DNA of 40,609 nt, from NCBI GenBank assembly GCA_002689605.1, contig NZGY01000143.1:9279-49887 (forward strand), read 5' to 3'. The DNA is from Filomicrobium sp. GTDB lineage: Bacteria; Pseudomonadota; Alphaproteobacteria; Rhizobiales; Hyphomicrobiaceae. A program made the position numbers and the translations under genes. Shown here in pieces: positions 39,952 through 40,609 of this stretch (its first letter is position 1; each line of letters opens with the position of its first letter). Under the pieces are notes generated by a model, which did not search any database, was not told where the DNA came from, and saw only the letters and a list, made by a program, of their open reading frames with translations.

Positions 39952-40609
39952 GTGAGGAAGAGAGAGCGCAAGCGGCGTCCAGACTCGGTTTCACAAGCAA
40001 GAACTCCGCAGAATTCGCATCCCACACAACGAAGCAAGCGGCGGCGTCAGATCCGCTCTAGAAACACAAGTCTCGTGCGTGCTCTTCCGATATTGGCCGC
40101 GCTATTCTCTGCTGTTCTGTTCCTGTCTTGGACAGATGGTGGGCAGACCACACGGGTCGCTGATCCTCTAATGCTACAACTCGATCGACTAGCGGAAAAG
40201 GCTGGGCTGGGCCTTCAGGAAATCGTTGTCAGAGGCCATCGTAGAACAAGCGTGACCGATGTGTACGCTGCAATGAAGTTGCGCGGTATTGAGTCATTTC
40301 TTGTCTTCGATGCCGAAGAGACGAGGAAGCGGATTGAGAAGCTGCCTTGGATCAATCAGGCTGAAATTCGCAAAAGCTTTCCATGGCGGATCGAAGTGCA
40401 AGTGACAGAGCGGACGCCGTTCGCACTTTGGCGCCATCACGACACGGACACCATCATTGATCGAACCGGGCGCCATCTCGAAACCGTGGAATTAGGTCGG
40501 GTCCGTTCACTGCCTATAGTTGCAGGAGATGGTGCGGAAGCTGTTGCGCATGAAGTTCTGGATGCAGTGGCCAAGTGGCCTGATCTGTTGCTTGCGGTGT
40601 CAGTTGCAA
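39952..40609 (+). CDS. ftsQ: Cell division protein FtsQ (partial, runs off the window end)
   Basis: GTG start after ggagaatgtt. Basic N-terminus, one TM (ALPILAALFSAVLFLSW), then POTRA-like GLQEIVVRGHRRTSVTDVYAAMKLRGIESFLVFDAEETRKRIEKLPWINQAEIRKSFPWRIEVQVTERTPFALWR. Missing from the ORF track because it lacks a stop in the window. Confidence 0.9.
   Translation, partial: MRKRERKRRPDSVSQARTPQNSHPTQRSKRRRQIRSRNTSLVRALPILAALFSAVLFLSWTDGGQTTRVADPLMLQLDRLAEKAGLGLQEIVVRGHRRTSVTDVYAAMKLRGIESFLVFDAEETRKRIEKLPWINQAEIRKSFPWRIEVQVTERTPFALWRHHDTDTIIDRTGRHLETVELGRVRSLPIVAGDGAEAVAHEVLDAVAKWPDLLLAVSVA

Noticed and set aside
1-40609. CRISPR array, prophage or complete IS element
   Set aside because: No regularly spaced direct repeats with unique spacers beyond the 10-bp mraZ boxes, no transposase, integrase or phage structural genes seen.

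Overview
40.6 kb window that looks alphaproteobacterial (gene content and order; hdaA-like gene; CtrA-type motif). The left part (about 1-6.7 kb) is accessory/catabolic: TRAP transporter large subunit, PhyH dioxygenase, SDR, 2-hydroxyacid dehydrogenase, 2TM protein and cytochrome P450. The middle is housekeeping: purN/purM, DUF2066 protein, AI-2E family permease, hdaA-like, ppk1, ppx, DnaJ-like, rnd, aspS, ceramidase-like protein. A patchy stretch (21.4-25.2 kb) follows with an XRE regulator, an interrupted ORF, hypotheticals and a thioesterase. The right part is the division/cell-wall (dcw) cluster: mraZ, rsmH, ftsL, ftsI, murE, mraY, murD, ftsW, murG, murC, murB, then an LLM-class oxidoreductase and ftsQ running off the end. 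Main points for a second look: (1) murF and ddl, the two D-Ala-D-Ala steps, are both missing from their usual slots in an otherwise collinear dcw cluster; (2) a 150-bp palindrome-rich repeat occurs twice in inverted orientation (4747-4896 and 38513-38662), about 92% identical with no indels and with two compensatory base-pair changes; (3) 10-bp-phased CCAT boxes with a 20-bp higher-order repeat lie upstream of mraZ and look like an MraZ operator overlapping tandem TTGACA hexamers; (4) a perfect TTAA-N7-TTAAC CtrA-type site lies upstream of ftsQ; (5) two reading frames are cut by single in-frame stops (TAG at 325, TGA at 22657) with coding sequence continuing in the same frame. No CRISPR, rRNA or tRNA gene was recognised. 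All family calls are from reading the translations; no database search was run.
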